59,104 nt of DNA, taken from positions 51,490-110,593 of the forward strand of contig NZ_KE356561.1 in NCBI RefSeq assembly GCF_000415985.1, given 5' to 3'. The position numbers and the translations under genes are program-made. Shown one piece after another: positions 43,595 to 53,448 of the stretch. Position 1 is the stretch's first letter. Every line of letters starts with the position of its first letter. Below the pieces are notes generated by a model that saw only the letters and a program-made list of their open reading frames with translations, did no database searches and was not told the DNA's origin. This stretch comes from Haloquadratum walsbyi J07HQW2 (GTDB lineage Archaea; Halobacteriota; Halobacteria; Halobacteriales; Haloferacaceae).

Positions 43595-44891
43595 ATGGCA
43601 AAACAGGTTGTCACGCGCACCTATACTGCTTCCATTCGGAATCAGTCACGGGTGTCCGACGATCTTGATGCCCTTGGGTTCGCAGCCTCGAAACTCTGGA
43701 ACGTCGGACGGTGGACGTGTAGTCGCATCTGGGGTGAAATCGGTCACATCCCGAACCACACCGAACTCACCGCGTACCTCAAGAATCACGAGCGCTACGA
43801 TGACCTGCATTCGCAGTCAAGTCAGCGAGTGCTTCAAGAACTCGCTCTCGCTGAAGCGTTCCGTGGGTGGTACGGCAAACGACGCAACGGAGACGTGAGA
43901 GCGAACCCGCCCGGCTACCGCAAACGTAAGTGGTGACGAACACCCACGGAGCACGGTGACGTTCAAAGCCGCTGGCTTCAAACTCGATACCCAGTACAAC
44001 CGCGTCCGGCTCTCTCAAGGCGCCAACCTCAAGAACTATTGGTCGGACTTCATCCTCTGTACATTCCACACTCGCCCCGACGTTGACCTCTCCACTGTAG
44101 AGGCCGTCCAGCAAGTGAAAGCAGTGTGGACAGGCGACGAATGGGAACTTCGCTTCGTCTGTCAAGTGGAGATTGAGGTATCTGAGTCGCCCGGCGAGAA
44201 GACCGTCGGTGTTGATCTCGGTATTAAAAATTTTGCCACGCTCGCCTACGAGGACGGTCACAGCGAGCTGTACCCGCTCAATTGCTTGAAACAGGACGAC
44301 TATTACTTCAGCAAACGGATTGCTCGGTGTGACGACTCACACTCTGAGCAAGCCACCCGGCTGAACCAGAAGAAGTCGGAGCGCCGCACTCACTACTTCC
44401 ACGCGCTCTCGAAGCACATTGTTGAACGGTGTGTTGAGGAGGGCGTTGGAACTATCGTGGTCGGCAATCTCTCCGACATCCGTGTGGATGAGAAGACCGA
44501 TGAGGCAAAAACTGGGGTAGGCATGGAAAACCTCGATCTCCACTCGTGGGCGTTTGACCGGTTCACGAAGCTGCTCACCTACAAAGTAGAGACGGAAGGC
44601 ATCACGGTTGAGCAGGAGTCTGAGCGCAATACGTCGAAGTCGAAGTCGTGTTCGTGTTGCAGCCGCAAGCGGGATGGGAACCGCGTTGAACGCGGGTTGT
44701 ACGTCTGCGATACGTGCGGTACAGTGGCGAACGGGGATGTAAACGGTGCTGAGAACATTCGACAGAAAGTATCTCCGAGTTCACCGAATCTGTCGGTGAA
44801 TAGGAGTAACGGCTGGTTGGTACAGCCATCGACGTTCCTGTTTGACAAGGAGACTGGTGCGTTTGCACCTCAAGAACGGGTTAGATCGTAA
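43595..44891 (+). pseudogene. tnpB: tnpB, one frameshift
   Basis: The N-terminal frame 43595-43936 (VVTRTYTASIRNQSRVSDDL, ASKLWNVGRWTCSRI) breaks in RKRKW. The remainder continues in another frame to 44891. One inserted base near 43929 explains it. RuvC segments are VGVDLGIKNFATLAYE, IVVGNLSDIRVDE and NGDVNGAENIRQ. A zinc finger (CSCCSRKRDG, YVCDTCG) is present. In the second RuvC segment an Asn (VGNL) stands where related proteins have an acid, so catalysis may have been lost as well as the frame. Confidence 0.85.
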
Positions 44892-44931
44892 ACCACAATG
44901 TCCCAACTCAGCGGTGCGGTGCCGTGGGAAT

Positions 44932-44951
44932 CCTCGCGCTTCAGCGCGGGG
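44932..44951. repeat. Right-end hairpin of tnpB element
   Basis: cctcgcgc ttca gcgcgggg lies 40 bases after the tnpB stop and is followed by gaggatgtca, the same tail type as after the 19140 hairpin. Confidence 0.6.
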
Positions 44952-44969
44952 AGGATGTCAAGTCAGCAT

Positions 44970-45440
44970 TATATTGAGTCCCAGTTAACAATCCACGTTC
45001 CACCCTTTCACCAATATACTCTCCGTGATGCTCTACGGATTCGTCGTCGTAAAAAGAGCATTTCGACGTGTGAGATTCAGGCACTAATTCAAATGGAAGC
45101 CTTCTGGCTTCGAGGTTGTGCTTGAGTTTTTGCTTGAGCTTACCGAGCTGAGTTTGGACGAAGTTCTGAGCCGTCTTATTACCAAGATTTACGTTCTGGT
45201 TTCCATCTTTCCCATCACTGACGTACGCAGTGTCAATACGGTGTTCGATACAGTAATTGGTAATAGTCGGACGATCTTGTTGAGGTAGTCGTTGATGGCG
45301 TATCGACGTTCTTGATGAAGCTTCTCGATACGCTGAGTCGTACCGTCGATACCTTGCTTATCCTTGATTGATAGTAAGCAATCTTACTGTTATGACGGCG
45401 ATTTTGAGACCTGAGGTATCATCCACCCACGATGAATGAT
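44970..45440 (-). pseudogene. tnpB: tnpB C-terminal remnant, oppositely oriented
   Basis: On the minus strand pieces in shifting frames read [52 protein letters not shown], then [20 protein letters not shown] and [16 protein letters not shown]. The last matches the zinc-finger and final RuvC region of a TnpB family with the ESYTSKCSF signature. It stops at the right end of the neighbouring element. Several frameshifts make it nonfunctional. Confidence 0.75.
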
Positions 45441-45671
45441 CGACCTCACCAATCACAACAGGTCGCAAGATTGTCTACGCCAAGCCACGACCCTTCGACT
45501 GTCTCGATTTCCTCTACTTCCTGCTCGTATGAGACACAGTTCGGTCGGAAATGCACTCATCACCGAACAATCAGACGACAACAAATCATAATCAAAGTCA
45601 CGGTCAAATTAAGCAGGTAGATAGTTCTGACACATCACTGCTACAATACATCTCTGAAGATCGTGCAGTTA

Positions 45672-48600
45672 TTATCTATTAAGATTGATTCGCTGATCAG
45701 CGTTGTCATAATGCGATGATCGAGCCCCACTTGCGCATGTGCCACTAATTTCATCACTGCTTGAAGCTCGATCTTCAATTCCTGCTCTGATATATCCTTC
45801 ACCATTTCCAAAGTATTGTGATGGAACAGTCCAAGTGTACATGTATATCTGGTTCCGTCCAACGTTAGTTGGATCGTCAATATATGATGCAATTTCAGTA
45901 AAACGTCCTGCAGTTTCATCGTGGTACCATAATTTAATATTCACTCCGTCACGTTGCGTGTACGACCCTGTATTTCTTGAATTATATTTCACTGAAATGG
46001 TTAGCTGATCTGTTTCTTGCGTATTCACCTCAATCCACCTAATGTCATCATTTCGATTCCTCGTAGAGCAAGAATCATGAGTTCCATAGCTTCGTCCATC
46101 ACCTGCAACAGTGATTGGTGGTTCAACAGTTTCAACAATTACATCAATCTGCCTGAACACAACATTACAGCCGTTATTTTCAACACGGAGATCAACCGTA
46201 TACTCTCCTGGTTCCTCAAACATATGTGAGACAACTTCACCAGTTCGAACAGTTCCATCAGGGAACGTCCATTCATACGATATGATATCTCCACCTGATG
46301 ATGATGATGCATCGAACTGAATTGACTCCTCAGCATCGCCTGTGTACACTGATCTTGTTGTATCAACAGTGAGTCCAATATCGTCGATTGTGAGCACTGT
46401 TGAATTTGTATCGGTGTTTCCACGTTCATCGATTGCAGTCATTTGAACAGTGTATTGTCCGGCACATTGATACTGATGAGAAACTGTTGAACGAGTTCCT
46501 CCCTCAACATCAGATACGGATACTGTCTCAGAGATCCCGTCACCAAATGAATATTGATGCTCCACAACTGGGACTGTTGTATCATCGTATGAACCTGCAG
46601 ATGATGATCCAATGATGGAGATTGGTGTTTTTGCTCTCGAGTTTTCGGATGTTTCAACTGACGGGTTTCTTGCAGTTGGACCAAATTCTGGAAGAACTAC
46701 CGGTGGATCAGATACATTTCGCACACTAAAATGCTCGACATCTGTTTGCATAGATTCGACATCCTGGAATTTAACAGCTAATGCATATACATCTGCTTTT
46801 GCACTGAGTCCTGTGATTGGTCGTTTATCTGTTGATTGAATACTTTGACTCACTGAATCATATTCTCTAATAAATGCCATTGGATCTGATTGATCAATCA
46901 TATCATATGTTGTCGAAGCCGTTTTATTTACTGCTAGTACTGTTGCTTCAATACGTCCATCGTTGAGAATATCTCCTTGAAATATAAGTTCATGTGAGTC
47001 TAAAACTGTTGGATCTTCAAGCATCTGAACGTGTCCAATCGTCTGTTCATCCTCAAACAGACGTCCTTGCTGTAGCGTATCCAACTCCTCGACCGAGACG
47101 TTTGGATTGCAATCAAATCCACTGCTTCGTGAGTCATCGTCTGGGAATCCAGCGTATACTTGAATATCATCTACTTGTGCTCCTTGAAGATATTTTGGAA
47201 CTGTTAGAGAGTCATCTGTTTGCATGCCAATCGTAAGAAGATCCACTGGCGTGTGAAGCGATGATCCTGTGCCGAGCTTTGAGAATTGAGCTGAATTAAT
47301 ACTGTTAGCTACATCATCTGGATCCTCAACTCGAGCAGTTTCATCGATGTTTGTCAATAATAGTTTCACACCCTCAATTAATCGATTATCTGAATCAGTA
47401 TCTGATGGATCCGTCTGCGGGTATGCCTGTGTATAGATAAGCTCATCAGCATCTACAACTGTTGTGATGCACATCCATTCACTTCCTGGTTTATCTAATC
47501 GCAGTGTTCGCTCATCTGTGATTATAACCGTTGGACTCACGGAGAAACTATCTTTTTCTGTGTTAATTATCTCTCCTGTGGAATCAATACTTTGAATCAA
47601 ATGCCGTGTTTTGAGCGTCTCAGACACTCCTGGTGAGATTGATGGAACTCCTGCTCCAACAGTCGGAGCACACGGAATGTCGGTTTCTACATCTTCAAGA
47701 CACTCTGGTCGTGAATCGGTTTCAGAAGAGAACAGATTTACTTTACTCTTAAGCTGTTGCCTGTGAACAGTCTCGATATTCCCATCTAACCCTTTGGTTC
47801 CAGCAGCGATGACAGGTCCACGTGGTTTTTGTACTGTGTCAATTGTCCGAAGTCTATATTTAATCGTCACGACATCGGCGTTACCCAACTCTTTATTGAA
47901 ACTATCTTTATTGACTGAGTCTGCAACGGATGTCATATGAACTGTTGATTCTGGGAATTCAAATACCGAATTTAATCCATTTGAGCCTCCTCCAAATCGA
48001 CTCTCTTGTGTGCGAATGAATTCATCGGCTAATTTTGTCTGTACTTCACAATCGACGAGCCGACCGACAACCGGAATTGAATCAACTATCTTACTTACGG
48101 TCCCACAATTTCCACTTGATTTTACCGTTGCATCAATTTTTACTGAATCAGTTCGGTCAGCAACTGTTGATCCTTCATACTTTTCAAAATCATAATAGAT
48201 AAGAAGATTTTCGTCGAAGGATTGTCCCTCAGTTGTCTCTTCTTCAATTATAGCTGGAGATAAGAAAAGCCTATTTGCTGGAATGATTGATGAATATGGA
48301 GAGCTTGTTACAGTTGAGAGTTGACTGTCCGGTGGTGATCTTATTAGCTCATTATCGTCAATGAGTCCTGATAGAGAGTTACATCGAATAGTTGTTTCTC
48401 CTTCTTCGAATGTGCACGATCGATAAAAATCTCCAAGATTATTAAGAGAGAGAATAATACGTCCGTTGTTATTTACTGTATACAAATCAGTATTTGATTC
48501 TGTCCACTCTAATTCGTCTTTAGGATCATTTTTACAATCACCAATATAATATGGACAGATATCATTTCCATTTATGATTCCATCTTTATCGCTGTCTCGT

Positions 48601-51395
48601 GCTGCCCAGTCATAATCTACCACCGGATATGGTTTTTCAGATGTAATGTATCCATCCACAGGACAGTCTGTTCCAGCGTTAATATGTGGTGCGCTACATT
48701 CAATTGTGTATAACTCAACTGTCGTTTGATCTGATGTAACATATGTGTCACAGCCCGTCGTGTCTCCTGATGCAGTTGCTGAAATGACTACGGTGTGTTC
48801 AATCGCTTGATCATCAGCGGAAAGTCCAAGTGCATCATTGAAATTGTCTGAATCTGGAGACACGAGTAATCGGAAGGTTTCGTTTTCACCTGCGATATGC
48901 TCTATCTGATCGATTCTTGTTTTATATTCAACGACACCATCGTTAACTATAGAAGCTCTAAACGTCCAATCCTTGTTTACCTGCCCTTCAGAATCTATGA
49001 GGATCTCAATTCGTTCTGTTCGAACATCAACAGGACCATTCACACGTATGTCTGTAATCTGTGGCTGAAGTGATGATGTCTTCCCACCGAGTTGTTTTGT
49101 CACCTCAAATGTACAATCATCGATATTTCCCTCTGTATCAGTGACATACAGTGTGTGAAACTCGTTTTTGAACGGTTCTGGTGATTCAGCAATCGCTTCA
49201 TATTCTGCTTTAATTTGATTTGTGTCTCCGTTGATTTTGTCTTCTTTATACACCTCATTTTGTGTTTCCCATTTATACGATTCAATTTCATCATCTGGAT
49301 CGAAAGAATCCTGACCATTGAATGTAATCGATTCCGGATTATATGTATATGTAGAGATATACTTCGGTCCTTCATACATGTACATCGGCTGTGTCCCCTC
49401 AACAGAACGTTCAAACGTAACAACTACATCATAAATTGATCTTTTATACTTATGAAGCGACGCATAGTCTGGGCTTGTATACGTGTAATATGTTCGTGTG
49501 GTTATCTGCTTGTAACCAACTTTTTCTATCTTATTAATCGTTGATTGGACGTATTCATAGTCTCCCTCAGCGTAGTAAATTCGGAAATCGTTATCAACTG
49601 TAATATCAAGCTTATCAACTAACTTGGCGACAGTCTTCGTGTCTCCAGTTTTATTTGTTTCAACCCCGAGATTATCATCAACTCTGTTCCAACCAGGTCC
49701 AGGAGATCCGGCTGTAGACACATTTGTTGCACTGACAATTGCAATTGTCGTTGGTTCTACAGAGTAATCTACAACCCACGAAGTCCCCTCCCTATCGTTT
49801 AATCCAGGAATATCTGCCGGTCCATTATAACTGGGGAATTCTGCTGTATTTGCATCTTCCTGGACAAGCACTTGTCGAACACCGTCTCTAGAACTTACTT
49901 GTTCCCATCCAGAGCCCTCTGGGAGGGTATCTTTACTAAGAGTGTAGGTTACTTCAGTTCCAACCTTATTATCAACACTAACGTCTGATAACGCCCACCC
50001 TGATCGTGTTCCATATTGCTTCTTGAGTAACTGCCATGCATTTGATCGCTCGTCAGCTGTTACTGAGTTCTCCCGTGGAGTATTTCGAATTGTTACTTCA
50101 AACGTCTCAGTCGATGCCTCTCCGGTTGAATCAGAGATTTTATTCCATTTATCATTCGGTGCAGTGATTAATTTCTGTGTGTGGATTCCAATTGATTGAA
50201 TTGTTGGACTACTCTCACTTCGCTCAAATCCAACTTGATATGGTCCCCCTGGAAGTGCAACGGGAGGTATTCCTGAACGATCCTCTTCAGGAGCATTAAT
50301 TGGATCAGGAACACCTGTGACAAATCCATCAGAGCCCATTCCACAAACCGTTTCAGTTGGTTCAATACCTCCAGAGATTATTTGCTGACATTGAATCTTA
50401 AATGCATCAGGTGATTTAGTACTATATCGAAGAATAAGCTCATTATTTACATTAATATTATCTGATCCACGCTTACTAAGTCTGTAAATACAGATAATAG
50501 AATTTCCTGTATCACTCGTATGACATTCAGCAAATCCAGCTGGATTTGATGGAAGTGTGTATACTTCACCAACCGGAGTATTACTACCTTTCAGTGGTGT
50601 TAAGCTAATATCTTCTCCTGTTGGGGTGTACTGAACAACAAGCGTTTGTGACGGACTTGCTGAAATCGAATTTGTAGATGTTGTTATATTAACTGGATTA
50701 TCTCCATTTGAGAGAACTGTCGTTGAACCAGCTCTGATATCTTGAATGTTCGAAAACTCTCTCACAACAGACCGCTCTCCCGGTGGAAGCTCACTTGACT
50801 CAAGATATCGCTCAGCGTCGATAGTTGATCGATACTGTGTTGGAACCTGTATAGACCGAGCTGCTTCAGAGACAGACTCAGACTGAATTTCTCCACTACT
50901 GATAACACTCCTTTCATCTGCAGTACCTGTTACTGGGACAGTAAGCCGATTGGCTTCAAACACTTGGTCTGTCTGAAGAATAGAAGCTGTCACATCAAGA
51001 TTATGTGGACCTTCAGTTTGATACTGAAGGACAAACTTTGCTTCACCATTGTAATCAGACACTGACTTTGCTGACTCTGTTGGATACAATCGCATAACTG
51101 TTGATGACTCAATTCCTGCTGACTCAACGGTGACAGAAACAGGGACTATGTGTGGATATCTGCCTAACTCATACACTCCATCTAATTGTACATATACCTC
51201 AGTAACCCCAGGATCATCTAACTCATTTGTTGTATGTGAAATATCGACCGTCTTCAATCGTATATCTGACTCTGAGAAGCTCTCAAACGTAGATGCGTCA
51301 TCGATCGCTGCTGATGTATTATCAGTTGCTACGGTAATAGTCCCTGTAAATACCACAAGTGTCAGCAGAAAACATAAGATGTACGAATGTTTCAT
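45672..51395 (-). CDS. Giant secreted surface protein with PKD and Ca-binding motifs
   Basis: From the ATG at 51395 the protein has about 1,907 residues. It has an N-terminal signal peptide (KHSYILCFLLTLVVFTGTIT). PKD-like domains occur near residues 695 (FNGQDSFDPDDEIESYKWE), 1598 (GSYDDTTVPVVEHQYSFGDG) and 1690 (FDASSSSGGDIISYEW, PGEYTVDLRV). A thrombospondin-type-3-like Ca site lies near 935 (DSDKDGIINGNDICPYYIGD), and a LamG-like stretch near 1060 (LLIYYDFEKYEGSTVADRTD). No C-terminal anchor or PGF motif is visible; it ends YDNADQRINLNR. It is probably an extracellular adhesin or matrix protein. Its proximity to pilB/pilC is suggestive only. The frame to 51419 adds eight residues before the signal. 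Confidence 0.8.
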   Translation of the reverse strand: MKHSYILCFLLTLVVFTGTITVATDNTSAAIDDASTFESFSESDIRLKTVDISHTTNELDDPGVTEVYVQLDGVYELGRYPHIVPVSVTVESAGIESSTVMRLYPTESAKSVSDYNGEAKFVLQYQTEGPHNLDVTASILQTDQVFEANRLTVPVTGTADERSVISSGEIQSESVSEAARSIQVPTQYRSTIDAERYLESSELPPGERSVVREFSNIQDIRAGSTTVLSNGDNPVNITTSTNSISASPSQTLVVQYTPTGEDISLTPLKGSNTPVGEVYTLPSNPAGFAECHTSDTGNSIICIYRLSKRGSDNINVNNELILRYSTKSPDAFKIQCQQIISGGIEPTETVCGMGSDGFVTGVPDPINAPEEDRSGIPPVALPGGPYQVGFERSESSPTIQSIGIHTQKLITAPNDKWNKISDSTGEASTETFEVTIRNTPRENSVTADERSNAWQLLKKQYGTRSGWALSDVSVDNKVGTEVTYTLSKDTLPEGSGWEQVSSRDGVRQVLVQEDANTAEFPSYNGPADIPGLNDREGTSWVVDYSVEPTTIAIVSATNVSTAGSPGPGWNRVDDNLGVETNKTGDTKTVAKLVDKLDITVDNDFRIYYAEGDYEYVQSTINKIEKVGYKQITTRTYYTYTSPDYASLHKYKRSIYDVVVTFERSVEGTQPMYMYEGPKYISTYTYNPESITFNGQDSFDPDDEIESYKWETQNEVYKEDKINGDTNQIKAEYEAIAESPEPFKNEFHTLYVTDTEGNIDDCTFEVTKQLGGKTSSLQPQITDIRVNGPVDVRTERIEILIDSEGQVNKDWTFRASIVNDGVVEYKTRIDQIEHIAGENETFRLLVSPDSDNFNDALGLSADDQAIEHTVVISATASGDTTGCDTYVTSDQTTVELYTIECSAPHINAGTDCPVDGYITSEKPYPVVDYDWAARDSDKDGIINGNDICPYYIGDCKNDPKDELEWTESNTDLYTVNNNGRIILSLNNLGDFYRSCTFEEGETTIRCNSLSGLIDDNELIRSPPDSQLSTVTSSPYSSIIPANRLFLSPAIIEEETTEGQSFDENLLIYYDFEKYEGSTVADRTDSVKIDATVKSSGNCGTVSKIVDSIPVVGRLVDCEVQTKLADEFIRTQESRFGGGSNGLNSVFEFPESTVHMTSVADSVNKDSFNKELGNADVVTIKYRLRTIDTVQKPRGPVIAAGTKGLDGNIETVHRQQLKSKVNLFSSETDSRPECLEDVETDIPCAPTVGAGVPSISPGVSETLKTRHLIQSIDSTGEIINTEKDSFSVSPTVIITDERTLRLDKPGSEWMCITTVVDADELIYTQAYPQTDPSDTDSDNRLIEGVKLLLTNIDETARVEDPDDVANSINSAQFSKLGTGSSLHTPVDLLTIGMQTDDSLTVPKYLQGAQVDDIQVYAGFPDDDSRSSGFDCNPNVSVEELDTLQQGRLFEDEQTIGHVQMLEDPTVLDSHELIFQGDILNDGRIEATVLAVNKTASTTYDMIDQSDPMAFIREYDSVSQSIQSTDKRPITGLSAKADVYALAVKFQDVESMQTDVEHFSVRNVSDPPVVLPEFGPTARNPSVETSENSRAKTPISIIGSSSAGSYDDTTVPVVEHQYSFGDGISETVSVSDVEGGTRSTVSHQYQCAGQYTVQMTAIDERGNTDTNSTVLTIDDIGLTVDTTRSVYTGDAEESIQFDASSSSGGDIISYEWTFPDGTVRTGEVVSHMFEEPGEYTVDLRVENNGCNVVFRQIDVIVETVEPPITVAGDGRSYGTHDSCSTRNRNDDIRWIEVNTQETDQLTISVKYNSRNTGSYTQRDGVNIKLWYHDETAGRFTEIASYIDDPTNVGRNQIYMYTWTVPSQYFGNGEGYIRAGIEDRASSSDEISGTCASGARSSHYDNADQRINLNR

Positions 51396-51433
51396 TAATA
51401 TGATATATTCAGTGTTCACACAAATATGTTTCT

Positions 51434-51727
51434 TTAATTTAGTATCCGTGATTCATTAACATCAAATTCTAAGCAAGGTTCTAATCCATATTCTTGACAC
51501 GCATTGGTAGAATCGTCACTGAGTGATAACGCAAGCCTCACATCAACCTCTTCAGTCCACATTTGGCTGTTGTTTTGAAATCGTTGTTTTAATATTGACT
51601 CATCAAACCATGCATTAATACAAAACGGCTCATTAATACACTGAGTAACAATTGCTATTCGAGAACTGTGGGTCAACTTATAGAAACAAAACCCTGACTG
51701 AATTATTATTGTTTTCTCCAAATCCAT
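51434..51727 (-). CDS. Small hypothetical protein upstream of the giant surface protein
   Basis: This 97-residue protein (DLEKTIIIQSGFCFYKLTHS, then SDDSTNACQEYGLEPCLEFD) has several Cys. No signal peptide or family was recognised. It is 38 bases upstream of the giant gene in the same direction and may share its transcript. Confidence 0.5.
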   Translation of the reverse strand: MDLEKTIIIQSGFCFYKLTHSSRIAIVTQCINEPFCINAWFDESILKQRFQNNSQMWTEEVDVRLALSLSDDSTNACQEYGLEPCLEFDVNESRILN

Positions 51728-51857
51728 ATTATACTATTCATAAGTGCATAATTGACTATTTGCTTTATATTCCGTTATAGTAAAATTTGTATACCAGAGT
51801 TCATACTGTTCGGTAAAGAATAATATATACATCCATACAAGACTACCCTATTCAAAA

Positions 51858-52790
51858 GTGACTTTCGTAGATATTACCAACTCTATCGCAGCTGACGAAT
51901 TAATTGTTAATGAGTTTCAAGAATCTGTTATCCAGCCACACTATGCACATGATATTGTGTCTTTTGAGGATGCGATTGACGACACATTCTATATGCAGTG
52001 GACAAATATTGACAATTCATATCCTGAATTCGCAGCTGACCTTATCGATCAGCCAACAAAGTTCTACTATCAAGCCGAATACGCACTACGGGAATTTGAT
52101 CCTATTGTTGAGAATGCTGAACTACGTATCATAGGGTGTCCAGACCAAACTTCAATCCGTGATCTTCGGGCAAAAGACATCAATACCTTAGTTAGCATAG
52201 ATGGGATCATTTCAAAAGTAACCGAGGTGAAACCAGAATTTACTGTAACAGTATTTCAATGTGAAGAGGATGGGCAGGAAGTCAGTGTATTTCAAACTGA
52301 CGAGTCATTCACCAATACTACGTGCCCAGATTGTGGACCTGAACTTTCCGAAAGTCAGATCAGCTATACAGAAAGTAGCTTACTTAACTATCAGAAAGTC
52401 CAAATGCAAGAAACTCCTGAGAATGTACTTGGCGGAGACAATCTCCAAGCTATCGATATCACTCTCATTGGGGATATAACTGGCAATTTCTCTCCTGGTG
52501 ATCGAGTTGTAGCTACTGGGATTCTTCGAGAGAATATGAGCACTGTCGGAAACAATCAAAAGAGATCAATTCCTGATACATATGTTCAGGGATTTTCACT
52601 TACGAAGGAGCAGCAGGAATTTGAGGAACTCATCATCACCGATTCAGATGAAACTCGAATTGAAGAATTAGCGAACTCATATGATATTTATGAACGATTA
52701 TCCGAGAGTATTGCATCATCGATCTATGGGTATGAATATGAAAAACTCGCATTAGTGTTACAATTATTCTCAGGCGTAACAAAAGTGTGA
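51858..52790 (+). CDS. mcm: MCM N-terminal domain protein lacking the AAA+ domain
   Basis: This 310-residue protein follows the archaeal MCM N-terminal region: helical domain A, an OB-fold part (LRAKDINTLVSIDGIISKVT, then VTVFQCEEDGQEVSVFQTDE), and ITLIGDITGNFSPGDRVVAT. It ends at the linker ESIASSIYGYEYEKLALVLQ-LFSGVTK, directly before where the Walker A-bearing AAA+ domain should begin. The zinc site looks incomplete: one early Cys and CPDC remain, with CEED where CxxC is expected. It cannot be a helicase. The start at 51858 is a GTG. The 3' end faces a probable PolD small-subunit fragment tail-to-tail, suggesting a deletion joint. Confidence 0.85.
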   Translation: MTFVDITNSIAADELIVNEFQESVIQPHYAHDIVSFEDAIDDTFYMQWTNIDNSYPEFAADLIDQPTKFYYQAEYALREFDPIVENAELRIIGCPDQTSIRDLRAKDINTLVSIDGIISKVTEVKPEFTVTVFQCEEDGQEVSVFQTDESFTNTTCPDCGPELSESQISYTESSLLNYQKVQMQETPENVLGGDNLQAIDITLIGDITGNFSPGDRVVATGILRENMSTVGNNQKRSIPDTYVQGFSLTKEQQEFEELIITDSDETRIEELANSYDIYERLSESIASSIYGYEYEKLALVLQLFSGVTKV

Positions 52791-52799
52791 CCACTGATT

Positions 52800-53158
52800 G
52801 GATCTGTATCATCAATATACACTGTCCGCTTAGAATCCACAGTTGGTTCAATAAGGGCAGTTAACCCACTTCTTGTATCAATTCGAGTCGTTTCAGTTGG
52901 TTCAGTCGATTCAGTCGTTGATGCAGAATTATCTGAGCTAATTAATTTTTGATTATCTATACTATGTTGATGTTCATCAATTATGTCCGTAATATCATCA
53001 GCAACAAGCACTGTGTAGTTAGAAGAATTTTCTAAGATAAATGTAACAAGATCGTGAGTAACTGGACTTTCAGTGAGTAACTCAACTGCAGAAGGAGTGA
53101 TACCGATACCAATACCAGAGTTAACAAATTTTTTAGATAGCTCACGCAACGAATTCAT
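52800..53158 (-). pseudogene. polB: Probable PolD small subunit (DP1) N-terminal fragment
   Basis: The frame from 53158 reads SLRELSKKFVNSGIGITPSA-like sequence (exactly: KKFVNSGIGIGITPSAVELL), then HDLVTFILENSSNYTVLVAD and an acidic Ser/Thr linker. Archaeal DP1 proteins start with such a small helical domain and a long linker before their phosphodiesterase domain. Nothing of the catalytic part is present. Codons beyond about 52795 are antisense to the MCM gene. The assignment is by pattern and supported by the nearby MCM and DP2 relics. Confidence 0.4.
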
Positions 53159-53448
53159 TAATTATAGTAGAATCTGTATAGATATAATTCTACTGTGTGG
53201 CTGTAAAATAAACTTTTAATTGTCGATAGATTCAAGATTATATCTGAGACAGAGTAGCCGAATCGATAATCGTTCAAAGAAAAGCTTGCACCAAGACAAT
53301 CTGAATGCCCACACAAATCGGTCGCGGTAATTGAACGAAGCGATGCGTTTTTTGTATCCGTTGAATGATTTCATAAAAACAATAGAAACATTCCTAACAC
53401 CATTCACTATAATTTTGACATAAGTATATTATACTTGCATATGCCTCT
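53159..53448. other. Intergenic with a short uncertain frame
   Basis: A 63-codon minus-strand frame (53216-53407, KRIASFNYRDRFVWAFRLSW) has no recognised family and could be transposase debris. The last 50 bases before 53449 are AT-rich promoter-like DNA. Confidence 0.35.

Larger units (their letters stand above)
43441..44963 (+). mobile_element. tnpB element, decayed
   Basis: Two matching hairpins (43441-43459 and 44932-44951) frame a single frameshifted tnpB without tnpA. The right end is followed directly by a piece of another, oppositely oriented tnpB, so this element appears to sit in or beside an older element. Confidence 0.6.

Noticed and set aside
53216-53407. 63-codon minus-strand frame as a gene
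   Set aside because: No signal, motif or coupling supports it. It could be transposase debris, so it was left inside the intergenic note.
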